The notes beneath the pieces are model-generated. The model saw only the letters and a program-made list of their open reading frames with translations, had not been told where the DNA came from and ran no database searches. Position numbers and translations under genes: made by a program. DNA of 64,000 bases, taken from Phocoena phocoena. Lineage: Eukaryota > Chordata > Mammalia > Artiodactyla > Phocoenidae. Of the stretch, positions 37,201 to 48,269 are shown piece after piece. Location of the stretch: positions 50,158,759-50,222,758 of the forward strand of contig NC_089232.1 in NCBI RefSeq assembly GCF_963924675.1, in the 5' to 3' direction. Position 1 is the stretch's first letter. Each line of letters opens with the position of its first letter.

Positions 37201-40200
37201 ATGCTGTTTCTTTTTTTAAAAAGAAAGTTTAATATTTCATTTAATTATTCAAATAAAACAATGACCAACAATACAGCGATCAGAAAAATTTAGAATTATA
37301 TCAAGTTCATATGTGAGTGCCTTATATTGGGTGATTCTAATTCAGAATAATAAAAGTATGCTAAGTTTTTTAAATGAAAAGGTGAGTAATATTTATATTA
37401 AGCATCATTATTTGGCTATAATGTGCATAAGATCTGTAAAGAGAGAAAACTTTCTCTTAAGTAGACTGAATAAGATCTTACAGTAATTCTTAATTTATTC
37501 ATTTTCTTACCACTCTATTTATTGATAGATAATGCAAAGGTAAATTTCAGCCTAAATTAGGTCACATTATAAAGAATTATGATTTTTTTAAAAAGTTAAA
37601 CTTAATGAAGTTTTTTACATTTCAGAAAATATTCTAGGCCAAGAATTCTTTTTTTAGTAGAATGGATTATTTTTCAGTACACTAATTCCCACTCACCCTC
37701 CTTAAAGCTTTGACTGGAACAAATGTACCGTGTAAATATGGGCATACTGACTTTCAGTGTTTCAATGCAATATCTCTTTTCACTTCACTTTGCCATATAT
37801 TGAGCATCTACTCTATGCCAAGCCAGGCCCTGTGCCAGCCTAGGGATATCAGATATACACAAAAGCTTTAAGATGGGTCAGGTACTGTGTGTGTGTGTTT
37901 ATGTGTGTGTGTTACAATGGAGTAAAAAATATTTTCAACGTAATCACTATAGTAACTCTATAAATGTTCCATGATTCTGTTGCTTTAGTCCACAGCATCT
38001 ACATATCCCATGCAGCTATCTTTACTTAAATTAAATGTATGAGATGACAATAATTTCAAAAGCCAGATTAAATTACTATACCACTGACACGACTCAAGAA
38101 AGAACATTTCCATCAGAATATAGCTTTAGGCACAAAAACAAGAGTTTAAAGGATTTCACTTAATTCTTAAAAGATAATTGCCTTTCATTCCTTACAACCT
38201 GTTTCTTGTAGAGAGACTAATAGAATTCTAAGGCTGTAAAAGGCCTCGAGAACTCATCCATCAATTAACCAACAGATGCTCATTAGCATTTCCTCACACT
38301 TGTAGGGGAGGACAACAGCGGCCTCAGAGGTGCTCTAAGCTACCCAGATCACTGCAGGCAAGTGATAACTTTGTTCACACACACACAAAGCCAGGGGAGA
38401 GTCCACAGTCCATTAGCCTTTCTGGCCTTCTGTCTGCAGGATACATAAGTTTATTTAAACTTAATTCAGGCAGTCTTCAGTCCTTTATGGCATAGTGGTT
38501 AAGCACATAAACACTGGACTCAGATGGCCCGGGGTCAGATCCCAGCTCTGCTACTTAAAAGGTGGGGGACCCTTGGCAAGTTATTTGATCTCTCTGAGCC
38601 TCAGTTTCCCCATCTGAAAATGGGGGTGATGATGATGATAACAACACAAACCTTATGGGATTGCTGTGAGGATTAAACAAGCTAGTTGGCACACATAAGA
38701 GCTCTAGGGACGTGGTATACTATAGTGGTATAGTTAGAAGTGCACAGTGCTGTTCTATTATAAATTCAGTATTGTTATTTAATTACCATAATTTTGCTAA
38801 TGAAAGCACCATGAATTCTACCCCCGTAGAGCTGAAAATGATATTGGAGATGATCTAATTGATATTAGATGTGAATATTGATATTCACATTTTAAAGAGA
38901 AACTCTTTTGGAACTTTTGCAATGAAAATCACCCAAGCTGAAGACCTAGTACTCCAAAAATAGGTTTAGAAACAAAACCTTTCTACCCCCTTTTCTAAAA
39001 AACTGGTAAAAGGAGAACGTTTTTCCTTTCAAGTTTTCTGGCATATTTTTCCTGGCTTTTAAAACTCTAAATACTCTACAGTGTTTAATAACTCACACTC
39101 CCTTTGGACTTTGATATCCATTAAGAGAAGTATCATGTCCGTCCTTAGCACAAGCCTGGCACATTAGGGGCTCAAAGGATATTTGTGGAATTTACAAGTG
39201 AATGAACAAGATAGAGGAAAATCATGTTATCTCAGTACTGACCACCAGGGGGCACTCTCGGGCTTCGGTAATTAGTCCCTCATCACTTTCTAAGGACCAG
39301 GAATGCAAATTACGAAATCTATTTAGGTCTAGTAGATACCGGGTCCCTCTTGAACCAAAATATTTCACACGTGAAACTGAATTGGTGAGAGCTGGAGGGA
39401 ATGAATGGTAGAAGGATGACACAAGTAGTGGAGGAGGAGAGAACAACCAATGTGCTGAAGAGAAAGCAAAGAAAAAAGTAAAGGCGAGTCATATTTAAAA
39501 ATTGGTAAAACTGGGAAAGTGGAGACAGATACATTTGTTAACTGACCCTCCACCATGCTCACTTCTCTTTCTAATTCTACGCTACCATATGTACCCTCTA
39601 TGACTAATCGGTGTTTTCAAATGTCCTCATTTTCTTCTCCCTCTCCTTCCTCCCTTTTCCTCTCTCTCCCTCCCCCTCTTTTTCCACCACCTTCTCTTCC
39701 TCCTTCTCCCCCCATCTCCTCCTCTTTCCCACCCCCAGCAAAATCTGTGCACAAGAAACTGTCCTCTGTTGCCATTCACACCTTAGCCTGAATGAACTAT
39801 CTGGGGCCAACCTTTCTTGTAAAACGAAAGGCTCACCCACCGTTAAAGGAATATTAAGCATTGATGTGCTGGTAGAAGAGACATTTAAGGAGCCAGCATC
39901 CCTTCCCACCTCCCCTGATATCACATGTAAGTTATTTCACCAATAGGAAAATTCAATTCCGATCTCAAAAATCCCCAGGAAAGGGGCATAAAATTTTTTT
40001 TTAATTAGTACATATACTTCATACATTTTTTTAGTTTCCTTTCTAAAAAATTTTTTTCTAACAGGTTTTTCAGAAACTAGCTTGAAAGGGTAACGTTTTA
40101 AAGACCCTCTTTTAAAATCCTCTGTTCTCTAAACGCCCAAGTGATTTTAAAATCATATAGAAACATCGAGATACTCTAAGTCCTTGCTCCTCTACGTGAG

Positions 40201-43200
40201 GTCCGTGGCCAGCCGCGCTGGCATCACTGGAGCACGTGTGGGTGACACAGTATTGGGGAGCCCCACCTGCTGATTCTGAGTCCACATTTTTACAAGGTGA
40301 TTCATATGCACACAAAAGTTTGAGAAGCACTGCCTTCGGATAAAGATTTCCTCTCTGCCCCAACCTTACTCTTTCTATGCTTCTTCTCAAGAAGCAAAAT
40401 GCCAGGCAGCCTCTTACTCTTTGCCTTATCCTCCCCCAACCCCTATCGTGGAGAAGCCTCGGCGACAGGGCCACGTGATCCCAGAAGTGTCTTGACCCCA
40501 GCCTGGCTCAGAGCTGCCCCCTGCCCCCTCCCCCAGACTCCACCAGACACAGCCTCACTGCCTTTTCCCGGGCCTCCTCTTGGTGCACAGACCTGATTTG
40601 AACAAAGCAGCTTTATCCCAAAGAATTTGGTCAGTGAATTCTCACCACGTAATTGTCTGGAATGCTCACATTCTATGTGAGCCTGGTGCTATGACAGTCT
40701 TCCACAAATATTCCCAAAGGCCAAGACCAAGTCCAGCCAGCCTCTCTGGGAATGCACACTCTTCGAATTGTTCTCAGTGAGCTCAACTGCTGGTAAATAT
40801 GGATGGGAGGGCAATAACAGGGAGACACAGGGATACACAGCAGGGAGGAGTGATGCCTAGGAGGCCATGACAGGTCTCCCAGGAGAGGTACGAGGCCAGC
40901 TGCATGGGAGAGCCTCTTACAAGCACCAATAGCTGGGCCTCACCCTGGGAGTCTGATTGGTAGGGATGAGGCCTAAATATGGGTATTTTAAATATTAAAG
41001 CTCTAATGATTTTAAGGACTCTTAACATGCAGCCAGGGCTGGGAAACAGATTTTAAAAGGAGGAGAGGCTATCTCAGCTAATGGCACCATCGCCCACCCG
41101 GACCTCTTCCCAGCCCCTCCTTTCCCCCCAGGCCCACAGACCGTTGTCACTGTCTCGAGGTCACCTCTTCTGAATTCGCTCACCTGTCTCAGTGCTCCCA
41201 CTGCCCTTGGTCAACCTCTCTCCCCTCCTACCAGCCTCCCTGCACTATCATCGACTCCTGAATCTTTCCTCTGCAACGTACGCCTGACTTTCTAAAACAA
41301 GGTAGGATTCTGTCACAGTCATGCCTGAAAACATTCCTGAGGCCCTGCTGACAAACTCCACACCCCACAGCCTGGCTCACGACCCTCTTGGCAAGCTGGT
41401 TTCTTCTCCAACTATCCCCTCGGCCCCATAACTCAGGTAAGATCCCCCACCGACACGCCTGTGTTTCTGCTGTTTCTATCCTTGATGGAGTCCCACTGAT
41501 TCTCACAGGCCAAGCTGAAGCATCGCCTCCCCAGCAGAGCCTTCCCTACTGCCCCCTGCAGTTGATGACTCCTTCCTCTGGGATCCCTATTAGATAACGT
41601 CTGTACATGTTCCAGAAGAGAAGAGAGCAGATTTCCACAGCTCATTTGGATAGCTGCTTCCGCGTCTGCCTCACCTACTAGACTTATGTTTCCAGACAGC
41701 AGGGATCATGTTTGCATCTGTATCCCCCAAGCACCCAGCACGGAGCCTGTACCTAGAGGAAATTCAGTGGGTGTTTGTGGAATGGACGTGTGAATGAGTG
41801 AGCCCTCTTACTAAATTCTTGTTGACCGAATCAATTAACTCCACCATTAATTCTGAGAAAACGCACTGTTCTGAACAGGATCATTTTCACAAGAAGCTTT
41901 GTATGTTGTTCTCCTTCCAAAATTAGAAAAGAATGATTGGTACAGGTTCTCAGTTTGAAAAAAAAAGCGTGGTTGCCCCGGAGGATCTAGCTGGAGTGCC
42001 TGCTCCGAGGTAGAGCAGCTGGAGTGGGCTCATTGCGAACCTGTCCCCCTGGCCCTCTGACCCCAGCTGGACAAGCCAGCAGGCTGAACCCTCTGTGCTC
42101 CTCTCTCAGAGGCATGAGCATTGCTGCAAATCCATGCAAAAGGTGCCCCTGACCTTTTGTTCTGGGCCCAGTGACCATCCCTAGGACCAAAGGAGAACAG
42201 GAGTCAGGTTATCACCCAGACCTCAGGGGACATCTGTGGACCGAGGAGGTTCCAGTTCGCGTTCCAGCCTACCTCCCCCTTTCCCTTTATGTTCAGCAAA
42301 ATAAAAGGCAACGATACTCTGATTTTTATAACGTCCCTCACCTAACAGGCAGCACAAATAACTTCGAGAACAGATCCCCTGGAACCACACACTCAAAACC
42401 TCAAAATCTGTTTCCCTGGGGGGAAGATAATCTGAGAATGCTTTGAACTTGCTCCTCCAGCAACGTTATCAAGAAGGCAGGAAGCATTACCGCTGTGGAT
42501 GATATCCTGGAAGATATTCCCATCATGCTGGAGTTGACCAAGAGGTACCGTTAGAGGTCACGCCTGTGACCACGCTATCCTATCACTGCCTCTCCCCGCC
42601 CTGGGCCTGGGCTCTCCTGGCTGCTCCTTGGGACTAGAAGGTAACCACCAACTACTGTGAGTCAGGAGGACACTGTGGAGGGGAATTTGGCATGAATGGA
42701 GAAAAGCAGGGAGTGTCAGGAAAGGCTACTGAATGGGGGCTTTCCTTCAGCACAGGGGCCTAGGGCTCCTCAGCTGCCAGCTGTGTCTCTCACCTGCTGG
42801 GCCCTGTCTGTAGCTCAAGATACAATCAGTCGACAGATGTTAAGCCAGAAAACTGCAGGGCACAGACAAGGTGGCATGCTGCCCCTTAGGTCCACTGTAG
42901 TCTGGGGCTAGCTCTTCCGGCCCCAAAACAACACGAGACCTGCAGAGCAGTTTCCCTCAACCTGGGTCGTACATTAGGTTCACCTGGGGAGCTCTCAAAA
43001 CATATGGGTGCCTGGGGCCCTCCCCCAGAGGTTCTGATTTAATTGGCATAGAGTAGAGCTTAAACATCAAGGTTACTTAAAAGCTCTCAGGCTATTCTGA
43101 CAGCCAGTTTTGAGAAACACTGCTGTAGGTCCACCCTGAACAAAAATGCTTCCTCTGCAGTCCATAGCGTGGAGGGCCCTAGGATGTAATTAAATTCCCC

Positions 43201-46045
43201 TGAAGGATTAGACCAGATGTGAGCTATTTGGAAACAGGGATCAATCTTACTTCTTTTTAGCCCCAGCACCTGATGTGGCACTTGGAATACAGTAAGTGCT
43301 CAATAAAGGTTTGCCTAAATGATGAATGCATCAACTCAGATGCCCCAAATCTGCCCCCAACTTAGCTCCATAGCCCAGCGTTCTGCCAGAAGTAACTGAA
43401 CTAAAACAGGCAGCAGCCCTAATTTCAAATTTTGCTTTTTTGCTTTATTATGTTACACCCACTACTAACTTACTACTTTAAAATAAATGCAGTACTAGGG
43501 CTGTCTCTTCAAAGTTCTAAGCTTCTAGATTCATTGTTTGCCTTACAAAATAAAAAAAAGTAACTGAATTTTAATGCTTAATTAAAATTAAAACAACTTG
43601 TCAAGATGGTCAAATTGGTCAATTCAGCAAAAGAAATTAACTTGGGTAAAAATGAAAGGTAGTCTTATTTCAAGAAGCAGGGAACAAAACCTAAGGAGGA
43701 AGTGGTACTGGCTGAGAATACAAAAAAGTTCAGGTATGTTCAAGGATGACAGATCTTAAAAGGTCAGTTAGGGAATCTAAGCTATATGAACAATCATTTT
43801 AATATCTGAGGCTGACGGTTGATATCAAGAAGTCCAACTAGAAATGTTCCCTCGGTACCACCATCCATAATAAAATCCTAGCCTCGGATGGTGCTTCTTA
43901 TGATACCTTAAAAAAATGTTAAGCTAAACTTATCTGGTAGATATAGGCATACGGGGACAAAATAAACCAGCTGTTTGACTAAATGTTCCATCTCCCACCT
44001 AGCGCTGTAAGCATGGCCTCAGCTAAATGACGTTACCCCATCTGCCTCAGCCTGGTTTCAACCCAAGGAGGAGGGGGAAAACATTTAAGTGATTTCACAT
44101 GAAAATCAGCTTGGAGTGTTGAATATTTACTTGAATTTTTATCAGGAAGCCGGTCTATCTTCCATACGACGGCCCGGTAGGCACTCTCATATTTTGCTGA
44201 CCCCACAGTGACCTGTATGACAGGTTCAGATTCAGGTTCATGTAAACTCCCCAGACACGCCCGGCGGTTCATTTTGGCTTTCAGGGACTTCTGCCTCTGG
44301 AGGTTCATGGTCCAGAGGGCCTTGATCCACTGCGATGGCACAGGAAAGTGTATCATTATGTTGTCACAGGACCTCAAGGATGGTCTCTGGACCAACGGGG
44401 CCATGTTGACAAAGGCCTGAAGCTCCACATACGCCCCCTGGACAACCACTACAGACTTCAGGGAAAAGGGAAGGTCTTCGCCGCTATACAAAGTCTTGAA
44501 ACGCATCAACTCAAACCGGCAGGCATCCAGAGGTACGAACTTAATGATTCTTGATTGCTCAAATTCTTGTGCGTTCACACACTTATGGAAATGATAGTCA
44601 AGAATATCAATCCCCTTCTTTTCTGGGTCTTTTTCAAAATAGCATTCATTTCGCTTCTGCAGCTCAAGGTCATTCAAGGTTAAAAAGCATTCCGTGTTCC
44701 CATTCACAAAGCAGAGGCACCAGATTTGAGTTATCACAGCACTTTCAACCAATTTTCCTTCTTCTTTAGTGATTTTACCCCAAAAGTTGTCCACGATTTC
44801 AAGGAAAACTTCTTGTTCCTCATAGTTCTTCTTTGGTTTTGAAACGGCTGGCAGCTTCGTCAGCTCCTCCTCCACACTGGTCAGAAAGTCAAGGAAGTCA
44901 TGGTACTCCGTGGATCCCAACTTCAGCATTTGTTCTATGTCTGGCTCGTGAACTACTTCTGTCTTAGAATGGTATTTCCTTTTTTCTGTGTAAGACACAT
45001 GTTCGATCTTCACAGTATGGATTTTTCCTGTCACACTAAAGTTCTCAACTTTGGGTTCAGAAAGCCTGCAGTATGGATTGAGCTGTAACTCTTTAAATGG
45101 TTTTTCTAACCCCTTCTCATAATACATTTGCAAAATTCCTCCAGGTAGGACTTTTAGAAAAATTGGCCCCCACTGACGGGAAGACATCACGTTCTTCTTC
45201 TCAGGGATTCTCAACATGAAAGACCATCCGGCTTCTGGCTGACTCCTGAAGAGCATGTGGGGCACAAAGGAAGACGCAGCATCTTCAGCACACAGACGCT
45301 GCGTAGACAAATTTCCAAACGAGTCTTGGTTCTCAGCTGATTGGAGATGTTCAAGCTTCTCACAGATGTAGCTGAGTGAACATTGATTTAAGCCTTTTTG
45401 ATCAATAGGCATCTCTTTGTCTCTTGATGGGACCATCTTTCTGATTCCTGGAGGGTCAAAGGTGAGCTGGGAAGCACTGCCTTCATCTTTCCAAAATGGA
45501 CTTGAAAAGGCACAGTCCTCCTGAAAATACTGAAACCGGGGAGTATCACTTTGGAACCCTAGGCTTTCAGCCTGGTGAGGGCTCGTTTCATCTGGAAGAC
45601 CCACTTTGGGAGCTGGATGTATACATGAGTGGTCACTGAGTAAGGAAGCATGGGATAAACAGGTTGGTTTAGTAGGCAATATGGAAGAACCTGCTCCAGG
45701 TATAAGTGGACTGTTTGAAGATGATTCTGGAATAGGATAAAGCACATGAGTCCCTGCTTTGGGGACGCCAGGAAAACCTGGGAAGTCTTTGGTAGGTGTA
45801 GAAAGAGGAGAGTTACTTGGAGGTCCTGGACTGAAATAAAAGTCTATGATGGGAGAGGAGAGAGGGGTACTGCTGGTGGAGGAATATCCACTGGGAAATT
45901 CCTTAGTACCAGAAAGGTTCAGTTTAAGTCCATTTGGCCTACAAATGCCTTGATTCTCCAGAGGGAAATTCTTTGACTTTTGAGAAGACTGAAAAGCAGG
46001 GTCATCATCAAATGTGACCCAACTGCCTGGGTTTGTGGAGCACAT
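34127..46045 (-). CDS. STON1: Stonin-1, spliced coding region (3 coding exons)
   Basis: Join of 46045-44131, 36923-36721 and 34201-34127 on the minus strand: 1915 + 203 + 75 nt = 731 codons including stop, a 730-residue protein. Human stonin-1 as I recall it has 735. All junctions are GT-AG. Stonins are endocytic adaptors related to the AP-2 mu subunit. They act at the plasma membrane in clathrin-dependent uptake; cargo of stonin-1 is less well defined than that of stonin-2. Seen here: a Ser/Pro-rich N-terminal third (about 1-260, with repeated SSP/NSP motifs), a stonin homology domain (about 267-402, from SQPEAGWSFMLRIPEKK), and a mu-homology domain (about 405-718) split over all three exons. 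The start ATG opens MCSTNPGSWVTFDDDP. The gene lies upstream of GTF2A1L on the same strand, as in other mammals. I recognise the sequence from memory, with near-identity over long runs. Confidence 0.96.
34655..34945 (+). repeat. L2 3' end
   Basis: CACTTCCTCACAGAGGCCCTCC, GGTAGGCTTTATGAGAACAG, TGTGTTCCCAGCATCTACGG and TTGCTCAATAAATACTTATT, the typical L2 terminus. Lies in STON1 intron 3, antisense. Confidence 0.75.
35130..35545. repeat. Possible ancient interspersed repeat, family unknown
   Basis: GGTTCCCCAAGAAGCAGATGC, then GTGCAGAAAGTTTACTGGGG and GGGCTGCCGGGGAGGACACC. The phrasing resembles a repeat I have seen in mammalian DNA but cannot name. GC-rich and inside STON1 intron 3. The overlapping frames on both strands have no recognised protein. 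Confidence 0.35.
35689..36013 (+). mobile_element. CHR-type SINE, long form
   Basis: Head GGGACTTCCCTTGGGGCGCAG, B-box-like GGTTTGAGCCCTGGTCCGGG, tail AATTAAATTAATTAATTAAA. Approximate duplication AAGATACTATGG (35677-35688) and AAGACACTATTGG (36014-36026). In STON1 intron 3. Confidence 0.87.
36190..36437. mobile_element. Short inverted-repeat DNA transposon (hAT MITE-like)
   Basis: The ends are inverted copies: CAGTATTTCCCAAAGAGTG at 36190, and the reverse complement of the right end reads CAGCATTTCCCAAGGTGTG. No coding capacity. Lies in STON1 intron 3, about 285 bases from exon 3. Confidence 0.65.
36721..36923 (-). CDS. STON1: STON1 coding exon 3
   Basis: The acceptor is TTTTTTTCTTCAAG|GTCCTG and the donor CAG|GTACAT. 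The 203-nt exon completes Ser639 (A + GT) and encodes residues 640-706, beginning PDHPHCLSYKLELG and ending RACYNIQ in phase 0. This is the middle of the last part of the mu-homology domain and matches the human order SDQEIPSDWYPFATVQF. Reading past the donor gives a short tail ending in a stop, so splicing is needed to reach the true C-terminus. The phase-0 end matters because human read-through transcripts join this exon to GTF2A1L exon 2. Confidence 0.94.
36924..38477. other. STON1 intron 2, left part
   Basis: AT-rich intron. A TG dinucleotide tract occurs at about 37885-37911. A short MIR or L2-like phrase (GAGCATCTACTCTATGCCAAG) lies near 37800. No exon seen. Confidence 0.5.
38478..38720 (+). 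repeat. MIR SINE
   Basis: ATGGCATAGTGGTTAAGCAC, ACTGGACTCAGATGGCCCGG, CTCAGTTTCCCCATCTGAAA and GATTGCTGTGAGGATTAAAC in consensus order. Confidence 0.88.
38721..40180. other. STON1 intron 2, unique with a pyrimidine tract
   Basis: No exon seen. Strongly CT-rich on the plus strand at about 39630-39740 (CTCCTTCTCC-type repeats), which produces overlapping chance frames on both strands. A possible MIR/L2 scrap lies near 39140-39195. Confidence 0.5.
39625..39740. repeat. Polypyrimidine/polypurine tract
   Basis: About 115 bases of nearly pure C and T on the plus strand, which is purine on the STON1 sense strand. A low-complexity tract that could form triplex structure. Confidence 0.8.
40185..40336 (+). 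repeat. MER5-like remnant
   Basis: GGGGAGCCCCACCTGCTGATTC, ACAAGGTGATTCATATGCAC, ending AGTTTGAGAAGCACTGCC. Confidence 0.6.
40900..41050 (+). repeat. MER5-like remnant, worn
   Basis: CTCACCCTGGGAGTCTGATTGG, ATTAAAGCTCTAATGATTTT, CATGCAGCCAGGGCTGGGAAAC. Confidence 0.5.
41090..41800 (+). repeat. LINE L2 3' fragment
   Basis: TTTCTAAAACAAGGTAGGATTC, AGAGCCTTCCCTACTGCCCCC, CAGACAGCAGGGATCATGTTTG, TATCCCCCAAGCACCCAGCAC and GTGTTTGTGGAATGGA, the L2 3' end in sense orientation. GC-rich, with short chance frames on both strands. Confidence 0.72.
41801..42945. other. STON1 intron 2, GC-richer unique sequence
   Basis: No repeat recognised. Short open frames exist, but none has a recognised homologue or splice context on the gene strand. 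Confidence 0.4.
42948..43126 (+). repeat. MER5A remnant
   Basis: CCTCAACCTGGGTCGTACATT, TCACCTGGGGAGCTCTCAAA, CAGAGGTTCTGATTTAATTGG, ending TTTTGAGAAACACTGCT. Confidence 0.82.
43235..43330 (+). repeat. L2 terminal fragment
   Basis: AGCCCCAGCACCTGATGTGGC then AGTAAGTGCTCAATAAAGGT and TGATGAATG, the L2 3' terminus. Confidence 0.65.
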
Positions 46046-46092
46046 CTTTGGGATCAGATTGTGGTCTTGCCAATGAATCAGATATGTTGTCT
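44131..46092 (-). CDS. STON1: STON1 large coding exon (exon 2): N-terminus to residue 639
   Basis: The acceptor is a long pyrimidine tract ending TTTAACAG, so the exon starts at 46092. 47 bases of 5' UTR precede the ATG at 46045-46043. A longer in-frame ATG at 46123 lies in the intron and is not used. The donor is TTCAA|GTAAAT, with the last exon base at 44131, in phase 1. The exon encodes residues 1-638 plus the first base of Ser639: the disordered Ser/Pro-rich region, the stonin homology domain and most of the mu-homology domain. The frame is open throughout. Without splicing it would run on to a stop at 44033, adding a short non-homologous tail, which supports the donor. Near residues 553-556 (NMAPLVQRPSLRSCDN) it looks about four residues shorter than the human protein as I remember it. 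Confidence 0.96.
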
Positions 46093-46247
46093 CTGTTAAA
46101 GGAGAAAGAGAAAATAAGAACATAAAATGAGGGGGAAAAATTCAAGTTACTAGAGGTCATTTGTTCTGAGAAACACTTGGATTTAAAAGTATCCAGATTT
46201 ATAAATTAACTGAGTTTAAAGAAATGCTTAAAAACTGTAACACTTTT

Positions 46248-46453
46248 AGGGCTTCCCTGGTGGTGCAGTGGTTGGGGGTCTGCCTGCCGATGCAGGGGGT
46301 GTGGGTTCGTGCCCCGGTCCGGGAGAATCCCGCGTGCCGTGGGGCAGCTGGGCCCGTGGGCCATGGCCGCTGGGCCTACGCATCCAGAGCGGCAGGAGAG
46401 GCCGCAGCAGTGAGAGGCCCGCGTACCGCAAAAAAAAAGACAAAAAAAAAAAC
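46248..46453 (+). mobile_element. CHR-2-type SINE near the STON1 exon 2 acceptor
   Basis: Head GGGCTTCCCTGGTGGTGCAGT, B box GGTTCGTGCCCCGGTCCGGG, A-rich tail. Exact 15-base duplication AACTGTAACACTTTT at 46233-46247 and 46454-46468. Lies antisense in STON1 intron 1, about 155 bases upstream of the exon 2 acceptor. Confidence 0.93.
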
Positions 46454-46474
46454 AACTGTAACACTTTTGATGGC

Positions 46475-47198
46475 TGAATGAATTAAAAAAACAAGATCTA
46501 ACCATACACTGTTTATAAGAGACCCATTTTAGATTTAAGGACACACATAGACTGAAAGTGAAAAGATGGAAAAAATGTCCTATAAAAATAGAAACCAAAA
46601 GAGAGGAGGGGTAGCCATGCTAATACAGAACAAAATAGACTTTAAGTCAAAAACTGTCAAAAGAGACAAAAAAGGGCATTATATAATGAAAAAAGGGTCA
46701 ACTCACCAGGAAGATATAACAATTAGGAGAATCAGAGCACCCAAATATATGAAGCAAACATTAAAAAACTGAAGGGAGAAAAAGATACCAACACAGTAGT
46801 AGTAGGAGATTTCAACACAGCAATTTCAGTAATGGATAGGACATCCAGATAGAAGATCAATAAGGAAACAGAGGACTTGAACAACAGTATAGATCAAATG
46901 AACCTACCAGACATATACAAAATATTCCACACAACAGCATCAGAATACATTCTTCTCAAGCACATGCATAACATTCTTCAGGATGGATCACATGTTAGTT
47001 TACAAAAAATGTTTCAAAAATTTAAGAAGACTGAAATCATATCAAGTATCTTTTCCAACCACAATAGAATGAAACTGAAAATCAACAGCAGAAAAAACCT
47101 GAAAATTTTACAAGCATGTGGAGATTAAGCACTACACTCTTCAATAACCAATGGGTCAAAGAAATCGAAAAGGAAATTAGAAAATATCTTAAGACAGA
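46475..47198 (+). mobile_element. Old L1 fragment (ORF2 endonuclease region)
   Basis: AAGATCTAACCATACACTGTT, TATAAGAGACCCATTTTAG, ATACAGAACAAAATAGAC, AGTAGTAGGAGATTTCAACA and AATCATATCAAGTATCTTTT. Decayed ORF2 endonuclease text, joined at its right to a younger L1. Confidence 0.78.
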
Positions 47199-47279
47199 AA
47201 GGGCAGACAGCAGAAGCAAGAAGAACTACAATACTGCAGCCTGTGGAACAAAAACCACATTCACAGAAAGATAGACAAG

Positions 47280-47957
47280 ATGAAAAGGCAGAGGACTATG
47301 TACCAAATGAAGGAACAAGATAAAACCCGAGAAAAGCAATTAAATGAAGTGGAGATAGGCAACCTTCCAGAAAAAGAATTCAGAATAATGATAGTGAAGA
47401 TGATCCAGGACCTCAGAAAAAGAATGGAGGCAAAGATCAAGAAGATGCAAGAAATGTTTAACAAAGACCTACAAGAATTAAAGAACAAGCACCTAGAAGA
47501 ATTAAAGAACAAAAAAACAGAGATGAACAATACAATAACTGAAATGAAAAATACACTAGAAGCAATCAGTAGCATAATAACTGAGGCAGAAGAATGGATA
47601 AGTGACCTGGAAGACAGAATGGTGGAATCCACTGATGTGGAACAGAATAAAGAAAAAACAATGAAAAGAAATGAAGATAGCCTAAGAGACTTCTGGGACA
47701 ACAGTAAATGCACCAATATTCACATTATAGGGGTCCCAGAAGGAGAAGAGAGAGAGAAAGGGCCCAAGAAAATATTTGAAGAGATTATAGTCAAAAACTT
47801 CCCTAACATGAGAAAGGAAATAGCCACCCAAGTCCCGGAAGCGTGGACAATCCCAGGCAGGATAAACCCAAGGAGAAACATGCTGAGACACATAGTAATC
47901 AAAGTGACAAAAATTAAAGACAAAGAAAATTTATTAAAAGCAACAAGGGAAAAATGA
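47280..47957 (+). pseudogene. L1 ORF1 relic, 225-codon open stretch
   Basis: MKRQRTMYQMKEQDKTREKQ start, coiled-coil heptads (LQELKNKHLEELKNKKTEMN), ITEAEEWISDLEDRMVEST, IIGVPEGEERE, FPNMRKEIATQVPEAW, INPRRNMLRHIVIKVTKIKD. A stop follows REK at 47955-47957, short of the usual length near 330-340 residues, so the C-terminal domain is lost from this frame. The best preserved L1 frame of its kind in the window. Confidence 0.85.
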
Positions 47958-48269
47958 CAAATAACATAAAAGGGAACTCTCAAAAGGTTAACAGCTGATT
48001 CTCAGCAGAAACTCTACAAGCCAGAATGGAGTGGCACGATATATTTAAAGTGATGAAAGGGAAGAACTTACAATAAGATTACTCTATCCAGAAAGGATCT
48101 CATTCAGACTTGATGGAGAAATCAAAAGTTTTACAGACAAGCAAAAGCTAAGAGAATTCAGCACCACCAAACCAGCTCTACAACAAATGCTAAAGAAACT
48201 TCTCTAAGTGGGAAACACAAGAGAAGAAAAGGACCTACAAAAACAAATCCAAAACAATTAAGACAACGG

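Noticed and set aside
39555..39946. Frames rich in Ser, Pro and Phe (or Glu, Lys and Arg on the other strand)
   Set aside because: Produced by a polypyrimidine tract, not by a gene.
41960..42560. Possible processed pseudogene in STON1 intron 2
   Set aside because: A short frame-like stretch near 42480-42555 (AVDDILEDIPIMLELTKR) caught the eye, but no homologue could be named and the surrounding sequence does not continue it.
44033..44130. Reading frame continuing past STON1 exon 2 to a stop at 44033
   Set aside because: A good GTAAAT donor lies at 44130 and the tail (KYSTLQADFH…) has no match to stonin-1. The true continuation is the exon at 36721-36923.
46046..46123. Upstream in-frame ATG at 46123 as the STON1 start
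   Set aside because: It lies in the intron beyond a strong acceptor at 46093-46095. The conserved start is MCSTNPG at 46045.
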